Shown here in pieces: positions 1 through 8,537 of a stretch of DNA of 64,000 bases (its first letter is position 1; every line of letters starts with the position of its first letter). Below the pieces are notes generated by a model, which did no database searches, was not told where the DNA came from, and saw nothing but the letters and a program-made list of their open reading frames with translations. The stretch spans positions 3,410,001 through 3,474,000 of the forward strand of contig NZ_CP096658.1 in NCBI RefSeq assembly GCF_023238445.1, read 5' to 3'. The translations under genes were made by a program, and so were the position numbers. This stretch comes from Halorussus gelatinilyticus. GTDB taxonomy: Archaea; Halobacteriota; Halobacteria; Halobacteriales; Haladaptataceae.

Positions 1-353
1 TGTCAGACCCAGACGACCCGCTACCCGACGACGACTTCGACGCCCCGACGGTGACCTGCGAGCGGTGTGACCGAGAGTGGGACCTCTCGAAAGAGTTCGA
101 CGATTTGGGCGTCGGCAACCACGCCGTCGAGCAGTTCGCGCTCGACCACCGGCGACACACCGGCCACTTCCCCGACGAGATAGCGACGTGGCGCGCCGTC
201 TGTCGCAACTGCACCGAAGAGGCCGAACGACTCGCCAGCGACGCCGCGACCCGGTGGGCCGAGACCCACGCCCGCCACACTCGTCACGCGGTCGAGATTC
301 GTCACGCCCGAAGCGACGAGACGACCCTTATCGAGACCGACGACGCCGAGTAG
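1..353 (+). CDS. small putative zinc-binding protein, start just outside window
   Basis: The reading frame is open from the first base. The first two bases (TG) would complete an ATG or GTG whose first base lies outside the window, so all but one base of the gene is probably present. The protein is about 117 residues and very acidic at its N-terminus (SDPDDPLPDDD). It has two CxxC pairs (CERC and CRNC) separated by a His-rich stretch (LDHRRHTGHF), which suggests one zinc site. I do not recognise the family. An internal GTG at 51 is a weaker start because it would remove the acidic leader. Function is unknown. Confidence 0.75.
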   Translation, partial: SDPDDPLPDDDFDAPTVTCERCDREWDLSKEFDDLGVGNHAVEQFALDHRRHTGHFPDEIATWRAVCRNCTEEAERLASDAATRWAETHARHTRHAVEIRHARSDETTLIETDDAE

Positions 354-399
354 CGTCCGAGGGGCCGATTTGGTTGGCGACCTATTATCGGAAAAATAA

Positions 400-436
400 T
401 TTAAATCTGGAGCGTAACGAATCCGAGCGGAGGTGA
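400..436 (+). promoter_or_regulatory. TATA box and strong Shine-Dalgarno of the 443-508 mini-gene
   Basis: An AT-rich block at 391-406 contains a TATA-like TTTAAAT (400-406), about 25 bases upstream of the expected transcript start. GGAGGTGA at 429-436 matches eight bases of the anti-Shine-Dalgarno sequence and sits six bases before the ATG at 443. Most genes in this window appear leaderless, so such a complete ribosome-binding site is unusual and supports translation of the mini-gene. Confidence 0.7.
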
Positions 437-442
437 CAAAAG

Positions 443-508
443 ATGACGTTCGAAATCAGCGTGGTTCCGTTCTGCACGTGTAAAGAGTTCCCGACGGTGG
501 ACTGCTGA
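443..508 (+). CDS. 21-residue three-cysteine peptide (putative)
   Basis: ATG at 443 opens a 21-codon frame ending at TGA 506-508. Its C-terminal part reads SVVPFCTCKEFPTVDC, with Cys at 11, 13 and 21 (the last residue). It has a private TATA box and a full Shine-Dalgarno sequence, and it lies alone between a plus-strand gene ending at 353 and a minus-strand gene ending at 564. No signal peptide or membrane segment is visible. Possibilities are a precursor of a modified peptide, a metal- or redox-binding microprotein, or a regulatory leader peptide whose downstream gene is absent. No modification enzyme is adjacent. The reading is supported by the translation signals only. Confidence 0.55.
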   Translation: MTFEISVVPFCTCKEFPTVDC

Positions 509-563
509 GTCCGTCCCGTCAGTCGTACCGTACCCAAACGATTTCCGACGCGCGCCGCTCCCG

Positions 564-1445
564 CTACAGTCCGAGGAACTCCTCGGCGTTCTCCCAGAGA
601 ATCTTGCGCTGGACCTCCTCGGGGAAGTCCAACTCCTCGAACTGGTCGAGCCACGGGGCCGGTTCTATCATCGGGTAGTCTGTGCCGAACATCACCTTGT
701 CCTTCAGGAGGCTCTTGGCGTAGTGCAGCACTTGGTCGTCGATGTAGCGGGGCATCCACCCCGAGAGGTCCATGTAGACGTTGCCCTTCTGCTGGCAGAT
801 GGCCAACTGCTCTTTCTCCCACGGGAACGCGGGGTGGGCGATGAGAATCTGGAGGTCGGGATGCTCGGCGGCCACGTCGTCTATCAGCATCGGGTTGCCG
901 TACTTGATTTTGAGACCGCGACCACCGGGCGCGCCAGCGCCGAGAGTGGAGTTGCCCCCGTGGAAGACCACCGGGACGCCGAGGTCCTCGATGGTCGAGA
1001 ACAGTTCCTCGTGTTCGGGGTCGCTCGGGTCGAAGCCCTGCGCTATCTGCTGGAACTTGAATCCCGAGAGGTCGAGGTCCTTCACCGCGCGCTCGGCCTC
1101 CTCGACGCAGTCGTCCTTGAGGGGGTCCACGCTGGCGAATCCGACGAAGAAGTCGTCGTACTCGTCGCGCACCTCGGCCACGTAGTCGTTGGGCACGGGC
1201 GGATTTCCGGTGTTGGTCTCGGCGTCCCACCCCAGCAGGACGGTCTTGCCGATGCCGACCTCGTGGTACTCCTCGATGAGATTGTCGTAGGTGTCGGTCT
1301 CGATGGACGAGCCGAACTTCTCGGCGGCGTCCTCCATCATCAGGCCGCCGGCGTCGTGGAGGAACTCCTCGGTCGGCTGGTGGCAGTGCGTGTCGATGAT
1401 GGGGTTCTCGTCGGGGTGGTCGGCGACGACGTCGAGTTTGGGCAT
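564..1445 (-). CDS. amidohydrolase family protein (amidohydrolase 2 type)
   Basis: The 293-residue protein has the TIM-barrel amidohydrolase layout of the PF04909 group: an N-terminal metal-binding motif DTHCH (about residues 18-22), a mid-protein VVFHGG, the IAHPAFPW strand, and a C-terminal MFGTDYP (catalytic Asp region). Members hydrolyse or decarboxylate small carboxylic or cyclic substrates; the substrate here cannot be inferred. It lies 126 bases downstream of the MaoC-like gene on the same strand. An AT-rich block (GATTTTT on the minus strand, near 1470-1478) about 28 bases upstream of the ATG suggests its own leaderless promoter. Its neighbours belong to acyl-CoA and aromatic metabolism, so a catabolic role is likely. 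Confidence 0.85.
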   Translation of the reverse strand: MPKLDVVADHPDENPIIDTHCHQPTEEFLHDAGGLMMEDAAEKFGSSIETDTYDNLIEEYHEVGIGKTVLLGWDAETNTGNPPVPNDYVAEVRDEYDDFFVGFASVDPLKDDCVEEAERAVKDLDLSGFKFQQIAQGFDPSDPEHEELFSTIEDLGVPVVFHGGNSTLGAGAPGGRGLKIKYGNPMLIDDVAAEHPDLQILIAHPAFPWEKEQLAICQQKGNVYMDLSGWMPRYIDDQVLHYAKSLLKDKVMFGTDYPMIEPAPWLDQFEELDFPEEVQRKILWENAEEFLGL

Positions 1446-1571
1446 GGAGCAGTGTTCGGGGACTGTGGTGAAAAATCGTGCGAAGAAGACGTGACTGCGT
1501 GGACACGTTCGACGGAGGTGGTTCGTGAACTGCGAGCGGCGGGGAGATGCCCACCGGGAGGAATAATCTGC

Positions 1572-2042
1572 CTACTCGTCTGCTTCGTCCTTCTTGATGA
1601 GGAACTTCATGTCGCCCTCGAACACCACGGTGTCCTCCTGATTCGTCATCGTGGTGTCGATGACGACCAGTCCGGCGTCGTCGCGGCTCGAAATATCCTT
1701 CGTCTCGACGACCACCATGTCCAGCGAGATGGTGTCGTCCATGTGGACCGGGTTCGGGATGTCCATGTAGTTCATCCCGAGGAACGCCAGCACGGTGCGC
1801 TCCAAGATGCCGGTCCGGTAGACGAACCCCGTGGCGAGGACGAACGTCATCGGGCCGTGGGCCACGCGCTCGCCGAACTCCTCGCCCTCGGCGTACTCCT
1901 TGTTGGTGTGGAGTTCGGTCCAGTCGCCCGCGAACGCCGAGTGCATCACGAAGTCGTACTCGGTGACGGTCCGGCCGACGCTCTCGAAGGTCTGTCCCTC
2001 CTCAAAGTCCTCGAAGTGGTGGGGCGTGTAGCTGTACGGCAT
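1572..2042 (-). CDS. MaoC family hydratase/dehydratase
   Basis: This 156-residue hot-dog-fold protein starts MPYSYTPHHFEDFEEGQ and has the MaoC hydratase segment FAGDWTELHTNKEYA followed by GERVAHGPMTFVLATG. In this family the Asp/His pair hydrates enoyl-CoA thioesters. The ATG at 2042 is chosen over an in-frame TTG at 2069 because a TATA-like GAATTTTG (minus strand, 2065-2072) lies about 27 bases upstream, which fits a leaderless message. It is divergent from the PaaI-like thioesterase gene across a repeat-filled gap. The likely role is (R)-specific enoyl-CoA hydration in acyl-CoA metabolism; the substrate is unknown. Confidence 0.88.
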   Translation of the reverse strand: MPYSYTPHHFEDFEEGQTFESVGRTVTEYDFVMHSAFAGDWTELHTNKEYAEGEEFGERVAHGPMTFVLATGFVYRTGILERTVLAFLGMNYMDIPNPVHMDDTISLDMVVVETKDISSRDDAGLVVIDTTMTNQEDTVVFEGDMKFLIKKDEADE

Positions 2043-2498
2043 ATTTCGGGATTCGCTCGTCGGCGACAAAATTCTATGGTATCTGCCGTGGTGGGTGATG
2101 GGAGGAACGACGATAAATTGGACGGAACGGAAAAGCGAGTATCAAACTCGAACAACCGAGTTTCCAGAGCGATTGAAATTCGACAGAAGCTAACTTCAGG
2201 CTTGAACACAGGAGTCTCCCGCACAGCACCGCATCAGTCTCACGCCTCCCCAACCGACTGCGTTGTCTGCGAACGTCGTTCGCAGATCAGCGAGACGCGT
2301 CGCGTCTCGCAAGTCTCGCTACGCTGCGCTACTCGTCCCTCGCGCGGATGGGCGCGGCGCTCACGAGCGCCACGCCCGCACGCGCCGGACGGAAAGTGTA
2401 GCTAGTCTGAGCCGAGAGTGCAGTCAGTCCAAGCCGAGAGGATTGCCGAGTCGGTCGCCGAAGCCGAAAACTAAGTGACCGTCACGCGAACTGCACCC
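2043..2498. other. intergenic region with hairpins and a dispersed repeat
   Basis: No credible gene is seen in this divergent gap between the MaoC-like and PaaI-like genes. It holds a perfect 7-bp inverted repeat AAACTCG/CGAGTTT around AACAAC (2144-2163), two perfect hairpins CTGCGAAC-GTC-GTTCGCAG (2267-2285) and CGAGACGCG-T-CGCGTCTCG (2291-2309), and one copy of the dispersed element described at 2221-2388. Reading frames here have the Arg/Ser-rich composition of shadow translations. Confidence 0.6.
2221..2388. repeat. dispersed intergenic repeat, copy 1 (with internal hairpins)
   Basis: It shares blocks in the same order with 25039-25143: GCACAGCACCGCA, CTCACGCCTCCCCA, TCGCTACGCT and a long GC-rich 3' block running from TCCCTCGCGCG to CACGCGCCGG-like sequence. 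The copy here is longer because two perfect hairpins sit between the second and third blocks. The ends are GC-rich and the 3' block is itself partly palindromic (GGCGC...GCGCC). No terminal target duplication or coding capacity is visible. Confidence 0.6.
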
Positions 2499-2900
2499 GT
2501 GCCAGAAATTCCCGACGAACGCCGCGAGCGAATCGCTTCGGACCCCTTCTGCCAGAAACTGGGCGTCGAGTTGACCGACCTCGGACCCGGCACCGCCGCG
2601 ACCGAGTTGACCGTCACCGACGACCTGCTGAACTTCCACGGGACGCCCCACGGCGGCGCGATTTACTCGCTGGCGGACGCCGCGTTCGCGGCCGCGTCGA
2701 ACGCCGAGGGCGACGCCGCGCTCGCTTTGGAGACCAACATCTCCTACTTCGAGGCGGTCGAGGTCGGCGAGACCCTGACCGCCGCGGCCGAGCGGGTCCA
2801 CGAGCGCGGCCGGACCGCCTCGTACCGCGTCGCCGTCACCGACGAGGTCGGCGACGAAATCGCGGCATTCCGCGGTCGGGTGTACCTCCCCGGCGAGTAG
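2499..2900 (+). CDS. PaaI family thioesterase
   Basis: This is a hot-dog-fold acyl-CoA thioesterase of about 133 residues, or 141 if the in-frame GTG at 2475 is used. It has the typical start PEIPDERRERIASDPFCQKLG, the active-site region LLNFHGTPHGGAIYSLADAAFA, and the C-terminal strand AFRGRVYLPGE. PaaI enzymes hydrolyse hydroxyphenylacetyl-CoA and related thioesters to release trapped CoA. The GTG at 2499 is preferred because AT-rich GAAAACTAAG lies about 28 bases upstream, fitting a leaderless message. A phenylacetate-CoA ligase gene lies 3.2 kb downstream, which supports an aromatic-CoA context. Confidence 0.85.
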   Translation: MPEIPDERRERIASDPFCQKLGVELTDLGPGTAATELTVTDDLLNFHGTPHGGAIYSLADAAFAAASNAEGDAALALETNISYFEAVEVGETLTAAAERVHERGRTASYRVAVTDEVGDEIAAFRGRVYLPGE

Positions 2901-2994
2901 CCCGAGCGTCGAATCCGGTCGAGACGTGTCGGAACGGACGCGTAAATCGCTCCAACGGAAAATCTATGAGGGCCGGTTTCAAACTTATCCGTCA

Positions 2995-4305
2995 ATGGAT
3001 TCTTCTGGAATCACGCTCGCCGAAACGCTCACCGTGCTGGAAACGACGGGAGCGTCCGGCGCTCCCGTCACGGCGAGCGAAGTTGCAGAAGCACTCGGCT
3101 GCGAGCGCCAGACGGCGCGCGACAGACTCGACGAACTCACGGAACGCGGCGACGCCGAGACCAAGGAGGTCGGCGGGAGCGTTCGCGTCTGGTGGACGAC
3201 CGACCGCCAGCGCCGGGACCGCGACCTCGAACGGTACGAGGCCGTCTTTCGGACCGTCAACGACGGCATCTACGTCAAAGACGAGGAGAACCGATTCACG
3301 CTGGTCAACGAGACGTACGCCGAGATGCTCGGCTACACGCCCGACGAACTCGTCGGGCGCGACTCCTCGTTTCTCGTCAGCGAGGAGGTGCTGAACGCGG
3401 CCGAGGAACTCTACAGCGACCTCCGGACCGGTGACCACCAGAGCGAGACCATCGAAGCGTCGCTGGAGACGGCCGACGGCGAAACCGTCGAGACCGAGGC
3501 GAGTTTCGCGCTGATTCCGCTGGACGAGGAGCGCGGGGAGTACGAGCGGGTCGGCGTCGTCCGCGACGTGACCGAGCGCAAGGAGCGCGAGCGCCGCCTC
3601 GAACGACAGAACAAGCGACTCGAATCGTTCGCCAGCATGCTCGCCCACGAACTCCGCAACCCCGTCACCATCGGCCAGATATACGGCCAGCGCCTCCCGT
3701 CCGACGAAGCGCCGGAGGCGGTCGAGTACGTCACCGACGCGTTCGACCGCATCGAGGACATGATAGACGTGCTGTTGGTGCTGGCTCGGGGCGGCGACGC
3801 GGTCGGCGAGTCGGAACCGGTCGCGCTCGCCGACGTGGCGAGAGAGGCCTGGGAGCAAGTGAACGCGCCGGACGCGACGCTGACGGTAGCGACCGACCGG
3901 GTCTTGCTCGCGGACGAGACGTACGTCCGACATCTCTTCGAGAACCTGCTCGAAAACGCCGTGGAACACGGCTCCACGAGCCCTCGTCCAGCGGACGAGA
4001 ACGCCGTCGAACGCGGGTCGGAAGGCGCCGCGGCGGACGAGGACGCCGGTCTCACGGTCACGGTCGGCGACGTTCCGACCGGGTTCTACGTCGCCGACGA
4101 CGGCGTCGGCATTCCGCCCGAGGACCGGGAGACGGTGTTCGAGGTCGGGTACACCACCGCGGAGTCCGAGGGCGGAATCGGAGTGGGACTGACGTTCGTC
4201 GCCGAACTGGTCGAGACGTACGAGTGGGAGTGTGCGGTGACCGAAAGCGAGGCCGGCGGTGCGCGCTTCGAGTTCACGAACGTCACGCTTCACTCCGAGG
4301 AGTAA
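2995..4305 (+). CDS. HTH-PAS sensor histidine kinase
   Basis: The 436-residue predicted cytosolic kinase starts with a winged-helix domain (residues about 7-66, ASEVAEALGCERQTARDRLDEL). It continues with a PAS domain (about 78-195, from YEAVFRTVNDGIYV to VRDVTERKER), a HisKA dimerisation helix with the phospho-acceptor in LAHELRNP (His218), and a HATPase domain with an N-box HLFENLLENAVEHG (about 313-326) and G-box DDGVGIP (about 368-374). No membrane helix is seen, so the signal is probably intracellular. An upstream GTG at 2926 would add 23 residues; the ATG is preferred by position after an AT-rich box. No receiver-domain partner is adjacent. Confidence 0.88.
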   Translation: MDSSGITLAETLTVLETTGASGAPVTASEVAEALGCERQTARDRLDELTERGDAETKEVGGSVRVWWTTDRQRRDRDLERYEAVFRTVNDGIYVKDEENRFTLVNETYAEMLGYTPDELVGRDSSFLVSEEVLNAAEELYSDLRTGDHQSETIEASLETADGETVETEASFALIPLDEERGEYERVGVVRDVTERKERERRLERQNKRLESFASMLAHELRNPVTIGQIYGQRLPSDEAPEAVEYVTDAFDRIEDMIDVLLVLARGGDAVGESEPVALADVAREAWEQVNAPDATLTVATDRVLLADETYVRHLFENLLENAVEHGSTSPRPADENAVERGSEGAAADEDAGLTVTVGDVPTGFYVADDGVGIPPEDRETVFEVGYTTAESEGGIGVGLTFVAELVETYEWECAVTESEAGGARFEFTNVTLHSEE

Positions 4306-4391
4306 CGGCGGAGTCCGCCGGAACCGACGCGGCGAACCGGTAACTTTCTTGTCCTCTCCGGTCGTCGGTTCGAACGCGTACGGGTGATAGC

Positions 4392-4604
4392 ATGGATAGA
4401 AGAGCTGTTCTCGGCAAGTCCAAGGCGGAACTCGTCATGGCACGAATCGGAGAGGTGATGGCGGCGTGCTACCTCCTGCTGCTGTTGCCGGTCCTGCCGG
4501 TCCTGCTCGCGTACGTCGCCGTCCAGAAGGTGCTGGCACTGTTCACCGGCCGGTCCGACGAGCGCCGGCGGTTCGACCCCCGGAGCGGCGCACCGCCCTC
4601 ATAG
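4392..4604 (+). CDS. small membrane protein, unknown function
   Basis: The 70-residue protein starts MDRRAVLGKSKAELVMARIG, has one long hydrophobic segment (ACYLLLLLPVLPVLLAYVAV, about residues 28-47), and ends in a charged tail SDERRRFDPRSGAPPS. It is a plausible single-span or hairpin membrane protein lying alone between the histidine kinase and an exported protein. Later in-frame ATGs at residues 16 and 22 are possible starts. The call rests on membrane-protein composition and lack of overlap with another gene; no family is recognised. Confidence 0.5.
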   Translation: MDRRAVLGKSKAELVMARIGEVMAACYLLLLLPVLPVLLAYVAVQKVLALFTGRSDERRRFDPRSGAPPS

Positions 4605-4670
4605 TCGTCGGGACGGTAAGCGCTACTTTAATTCCTGCATATTTTTGAACCCCGAGCGTCATCCACCGGT

Positions 4671-6035
4671 ATGCGACGCCGTCCGTTCCTCCGTCTCGCC
4701 GGCGCGACGACTGCGGCCGCGACCTCGGTCGGGGTGCTCGGCGCGTCCCGGTCGTCTGACGGAAGCCGAAACGAGCAGGCGTCCGGCGGGGACTCCGCTC
4801 GGTCGCCGGCCGGGACCCGACTGGCCGCGACCGACCGCGCGCTGTCGGTCCGGCGCGCCCGCACCTTCGACCACGTCGTCCGACTGAACGACCTCGGCGA
4901 CGACCCTCGCGGGCGAATCACCGCGTTTTCGGCCCTTTCGGAGCGCGAGCGCGAGGTCGTCGCCAGCGCAATCGAGGGCACCTACCGGACCCGCGACCCG
5001 CCCGAGTGGCTCTGCGAATTCGCCAGCGCGACCCCCTTCGTCGAGCGGGCGGGTACCTACTACCGACTCGACGACACCCTGCCGACGTACCGCGTCACGG
5101 CCGAGGCCGTCGCCGAGCGCGACGTCGCGGGTGAGGTCGCGACCTACGAGGCGTACGAGCGCGCCGTCACCCGCGAGGAGTACGTGGCCAGCGGCCTCCT
5201 GCGAATCGCCCGCCGGGAGGGCATCGAACTGGGGTACGTCTGGCCTACGCTCCGGGAGTTCTTCGAGCGCTACGACGCCGCGCGCTACCACGGCGAGGTC
5301 CTCGACTTCGCGGTCGAGGTGGACGGCGCTGGCCCGCCCGCCGAACTCTCGGCGACGGAGGTGGGCGTCGAAACGGCGGTCGGCGGCGCGGTCTGGAACG
5401 CGGACGCCGCACCCGAGCGCACCCGAAAACTCGTCCGGCGTGCCGGCCGCGCGCGCGGGGCGTACGGGTTCGACCGCGCGCCCGCGGGCCTGCTCGACGC
5501 GCTCCGTGACCACCGGTACGTCGCGCTCGGCGGCACCTTCTACGCGAGTTACGTCGAGTCCGACGGCCCGGTCCCGGTCTCGGTCTCGGCGACGGTCCGC
5601 GAGGGCCGACTCCGCCTCGCAGTCCGGAACGACGGCGACCGCGAGGTGCGACTCGCCAGCGGCCCGCCGCGACCCTTCGGAGTCGTCCGGTGTCGCGCCG
5701 CGGGGGACACCGGGGGCGACGGGCACGTCCTCTGGACCGACGCCTACGCCGCCAGCGACCGCGTTCGGACCGCGGGCCGGGACGTGACCGCCGCGAACGA
5801 CGTGGCGCTCCTCTCGACGCTCGCGCCCGGCGAGTCGCTCGCCGAGCGCTACGCGGTTCCGGCCGACCTGCCGGCCGGCGAGTACGTCGTGGAGGGGTCG
5901 CTCGGCGTGGAGCGCGACGGGACCGCCGAGGGCGGAACTGGACCCGCCGACGGCGGAACCGGACCGGGCGAGGGCGGAACCGAACCGGCCGAGGGTTCGA
6001 CCGTGCAGTACCGCGTCACGTTCGCGGTCGAGTAG
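4671..6035 (+). CDS. Tat-exported protein of unknown function
   Basis: The 454-residue protein begins with a twin-arginine signal (MRRRPFLRLAGATTAAATSV), so it is probably exported folded by the Tat system. The mature part is Arg/Asp-rich with no enzyme motif I recognise. The C-terminal third (about residues 290-425) has alternating strands like an immunoglobulin-type or pilus-associated domain (VPVSVSATVREGRLRLAVRN, then LAPGESLAERYAVPADLPAGEY). A 21-bp tandem repeat encodes three seven-residue units (AEGGTGP, ADGGTGP, GEGGTEP) just before the end. It stands alone, convergent with paaK. No function can be assigned. Confidence 0.7.
   Translation: MRRRPFLRLAGATTAAATSVGVLGASRSSDGSRNEQASGGDSARSPAGTRLAATDRALSVRRARTFDHVVRLNDLGDDPRGRITAFSALSEREREVVASAIEGTYRTRDPPEWLCEFASATPFVERAGTYYRLDDTLPTYRVTAEAVAERDVAGEVATYEAYERAVTREEYVASGLLRIARREGIELGYVWPTLREFFERYDAARYHGEVLDFAVEVDGAGPPAELSATEVGVETAVGGAVWNADAAPERTRKLVRRAGRARGAYGFDRAPAGLLDALRDHRYVALGGTFYASYVESDGPVPVSVSATVREGRLRLAVRNDGDREVRLASGPPRPFGVVRCRAAGDTGGDGHVLWTDAYAASDRVRTAGRDVTAANDVALLSTLAPGESLAERYAVPADLPAGEYVVEGSLGVERDGTAEGGTGPADGGTGPGEGGTEPAEGSTVQYRVTFAVE
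5926..5993 (+). repeat. 21-bp coding tandem repeat
   Basis: About three units of a 21-bp sequence inside the exported-protein gene encode seven-residue Gly/Thr/Pro repeats (AEGGTGP, ADGGTGP, GEGGTEP). They form a flexible linker-like segment before the last strand. Unit number may vary between strains. Confidence 0.6.
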
Positions 6036-6089
6036 TCGAGGCCACTGTCGCGTCTCAGCGCATCGAAAAGAGAGCGAGGAGCGACGAAA

Positions 6090-7388
6090 CTATTCGTCTT
6101 CGCCGCGGTGGTCGAAGACGCGCTTGACCTTCCCGACCTCGGTCCGGTCCACGACGCCCGGCCCGACGACTTCGATTTCGTCGGGGTTGACCTCTAAGGT
6201 CTCCTCCAGTTTCTCCCGGATATCGCGCTCTAACTCCTCGTGGGTCCCCTCGTAGTCCTCGTGGTACTCCACGGTGAGTTCCATCCGGTCCAAGTTCCCC
6301 CGGCGGTAGAGGTCGATGCGGTAGTGGGGAGCCACGTCCTCGATGTCCACCATCACTTCCTCGATCTGGCTCGGGTAGACGTTGACTCCGCGGACGATGA
6401 TGAGGTCGTCCGTGCGTCCGGTCACGTTGTCCATCCGGACGACGGTGCGCCCGCAGTCGCACTCCTCGTAGGTCAGCGAGGTCATGTCGCCGGTCCGATA
6501 CCGGAGGACGGGCAGAGCCTCCTTGGTCAGACTCGTCAGGACGAGTTCGCCCTCCTCGCCCTCCGGGAGGGGGTCGCCGGTTCGGGGGTCCACGACTTCG
6601 GGATAGAAGTGGTCCTCCCAGACGTGCAGGCCGTTCTGGACCTCCTCGCACTCGATGGAGACTCCCGGTCCGATTATCTCCGAGAGACCGTACACGTCCA
6701 CCGCGGTCACGTCCAGCGCTTGCTCTATCTCGTCGCGCATGGGGTCGGTGAACGGTTCCGCGCCGATGATGACCGTCGAGAGCGGGAGGTCTCTGGGGTC
6801 GATGCCGCGCTCCTCGGCGGCCTCCGCGAGATAGAGGCAGTAGGAGGGCGTGCAGGCCAGCACGTCGCTCTCCAAATCCTGCAACATGTCCAACTGGCGC
6901 GAGGTGTTGCCCCCGCCGGTCGGGATGACGCAGGCTCCCAGTTCCTCGACGCCGTCGTGGAACCCGAGTCCGCCCGTGAACAGCCCGTAGCCGTAGGCGT
7001 TCTGGACGACGTGGTTCGGCCGGACGCCCGCCGCGTGCAGCGACCGAGCCATAACCTCCCGCCAGACGCCCAAGTCCTCGTCGGTGTAGCTCACGATTTT
7101 GGGTTTGCCGGTCGTTCCCGACGAGGCGTGAATCCGGCGCACCTCGTCGTGGTCCACCGCGAAGAGACCGTCGGGGTACTCGTCGCGGAAGTCCTCCTTC
7201 GTCGTGAACGGGAGTTCCGAGACATCTTCGACGCTCTCGATGTCGTCGGGCGAGACGCCCGCCTCGTCCAGCGCCTCGCGGTAGAAATCGACGTTCTCGT
7301 AGGCGTACTCGACGGTTTCGGCGAGTCGCTCGCTCTGCAAATCGCGCAACTCCTCGCGGGGGAGGGTCTCTACGTCGTTGTAGACCAT
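6090..7388 (-). CDS. paaK: phenylacetate-CoA ligase
   Basis: The 432-residue protein is the length of PaaK and has its hallmarks: the adenylation P-loop SSGTTGKPK (residues 89-97), QNAYGYGLFTGGLGFHDG, the core motif YGLSEIIGPG, YRTGDMTSL, and the C-terminal VRGVNVYPSQIEEVM. It activates phenylacetate or a related aryl acid with ATP and CoA in the cytoplasm. The gene is a single unit here; the paaABCDE epoxidase genes are not in the window. PaaI- and MaoC-like genes upstream and beta-oxidation-type genes downstream fit the same metabolism. Confidence 0.93.
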   Translation of the reverse strand: MVYNDVETLPREELRDLQSERLAETVEYAYENVDFYREALDEAGVSPDDIESVEDVSELPFTTKEDFRDEYPDGLFAVDHDEVRRIHASSGTTGKPKIVSYTDEDLGVWREVMARSLHAAGVRPNHVVQNAYGYGLFTGGLGFHDGVEELGACVIPTGGGNTSRQLDMLQDLESDVLACTPSYCLYLAEAAEERGIDPRDLPLSTVIIGAEPFTDPMRDEIEQALDVTAVDVYGLSEIIGPGVSIECEEVQNGLHVWEDHFYPEVVDPRTGDPLPEGEEGELVLTSLTKEALPVLRYRTGDMTSLTYEECDCGRTVVRMDNVTGRTDDLIIVRGVNVYPSQIEEVMVDIEDVAPHYRIDLYRRGNLDRMELTVEYHEDYEGTHEELERDIREKLEETLEVNPDEIEVVGPGVVDRTEVGKVKRVFDHRGEDE

Positions 7389-7489
7389 GCTGAATAATCA
7401 TTCGCAAGAGAGGGTCTAAACTGTTTGGTCGCCGGTAGCGTCGCGCAACCTCGCCGTCGCTACCGTCCGGACTCGACTACTTGGTCGCC

Positions 7490-8536
7490 TCAGAAGGCGA
7501 ACCGGACGACGACCAGCGCGACCGCGCTCACGACCGCGAGCGTGAGCGCGAGGACCGCCAGCGGGCGGACGCCGGTCTCGCGCAGGTCCGAGAGCGCGAC
7601 GCTCGTGCCGAGACCCGCGAACGCGACGAGGAACGCCGCCCGATACGCTTGCTCGATGCGCGCGAGTTGCGGGTCGGTGAAGACGCCCGCGCTGGCCAGC
7701 GCGACCAGCGAGAGGAACCCGAGGACGAACTTCGGGAAGCCGTCCCAGAGGCTCCGGAGGAACGACGACGCGGACGCCGCGGCGGTCGGGCCGGACTCGT
7801 CACCCGAACTTGCCTCGGCGTAGACCACCGAGTACGCGACGACCAGTCCGCCCAGCAGGACGTTTCGGGTCAGTTTCGCCACCGTCGCCCACTGCCCGGC
7901 GACCTCCGAGTAGGCGAACCCGGCGGCCGTGACCGGGCCGGTGCTGAACATCGTCAGGCCCGCCCAGATGCCGAACGTGCGGTCGGCCAGCCCGAGAAAC
8001 TGGCCGAGCGCGGGGTAGGCAAAGAGCGTGAGCGCGTCGAAGACCAGAATCGTGCTGGTCGCGTAGGCGACGTGTTCCTCGTCGGCGCGGATAGCGCCAG
8101 CGACCGCGACGACCGCCGAGACGCCGCAGACGCTCGCGCCCGCCGCGACCAGCGACCCGAGGCGACGCTGGAGGTCGAAGCCTCGCGCGAGGAGTTCGGC
8201 GACCGCGAGCGTGAAGCCGACGACGCCGACGACCGCGAGGAGGAGCCTCGGTCCCGCTTCGACCAGCGCGTCGAGCGAGACCCGGACGCCCATCAGGACG
8301 ATGCCGACCTCCAGCCAGAGGTCGTAGGTTCCGACCCCCGACTCGAAGCGGTCCGGGACGCCGACGGTGTTGGCGAGCGCCCCGCCGACCAGCACGGCGA
8401 CGAGGAGCGCGGGAACCGGGACGAACGCGGCGAGACCGCGAGCGACGAGCGCGAGTACGACGAGGAACGCGAGACCGGGGAGCAGGTCTCGGAGCGAGGG
8501 GAGCAGGGCCGACCGGTCGGGGCGTCGGGGAGCCAT
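7490..8536 (-). CDS. YeiH family putative sulfate exporter
   Basis: The 348-residue membrane protein belongs to the YeiH/UPF0324 group (PF03601). About ten hydrophobic segments are visible, with the family motifs WLEVGIVLMGVRVS, GASVCGVSAVVAVAGAI (about residues 132-148), and TLFAYPALGQFLGL. The family is named putative sulfate exporter from limited bacterial evidence, so the substrate is uncertain. It starts one base after the stop codon of a 42-residue membrane peptide gene, so the two are probably co-translated. Confidence 0.88.
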   Translation of the reverse strand: MAPRRPDRSALLPSLRDLLPGLAFLVVLALVARGLAAFVPVPALLVAVLVGGALANTVGVPDRFESGVGTYDLWLEVGIVLMGVRVSLDALVEAGPRLLLAVVGVVGFTLAVAELLARGFDLQRRLGSLVAAGASVCGVSAVVAVAGAIRADEEHVAYATSTILVFDALTLFAYPALGQFLGLADRTFGIWAGLTMFSTGPVTAAGFAYSEVAGQWATVAKLTRNVLLGGLVVAYSVVYAEASSGDESGPTAAASASSFLRSLWDGFPKFVLGFLSLVALASAGVFTDPQLARIEQAYRAAFLVAFAGLGTSVALSDLRETGVRPLAVLALTLAVVSAVALVVVRFAF

Positions 8537-8537
8537 C

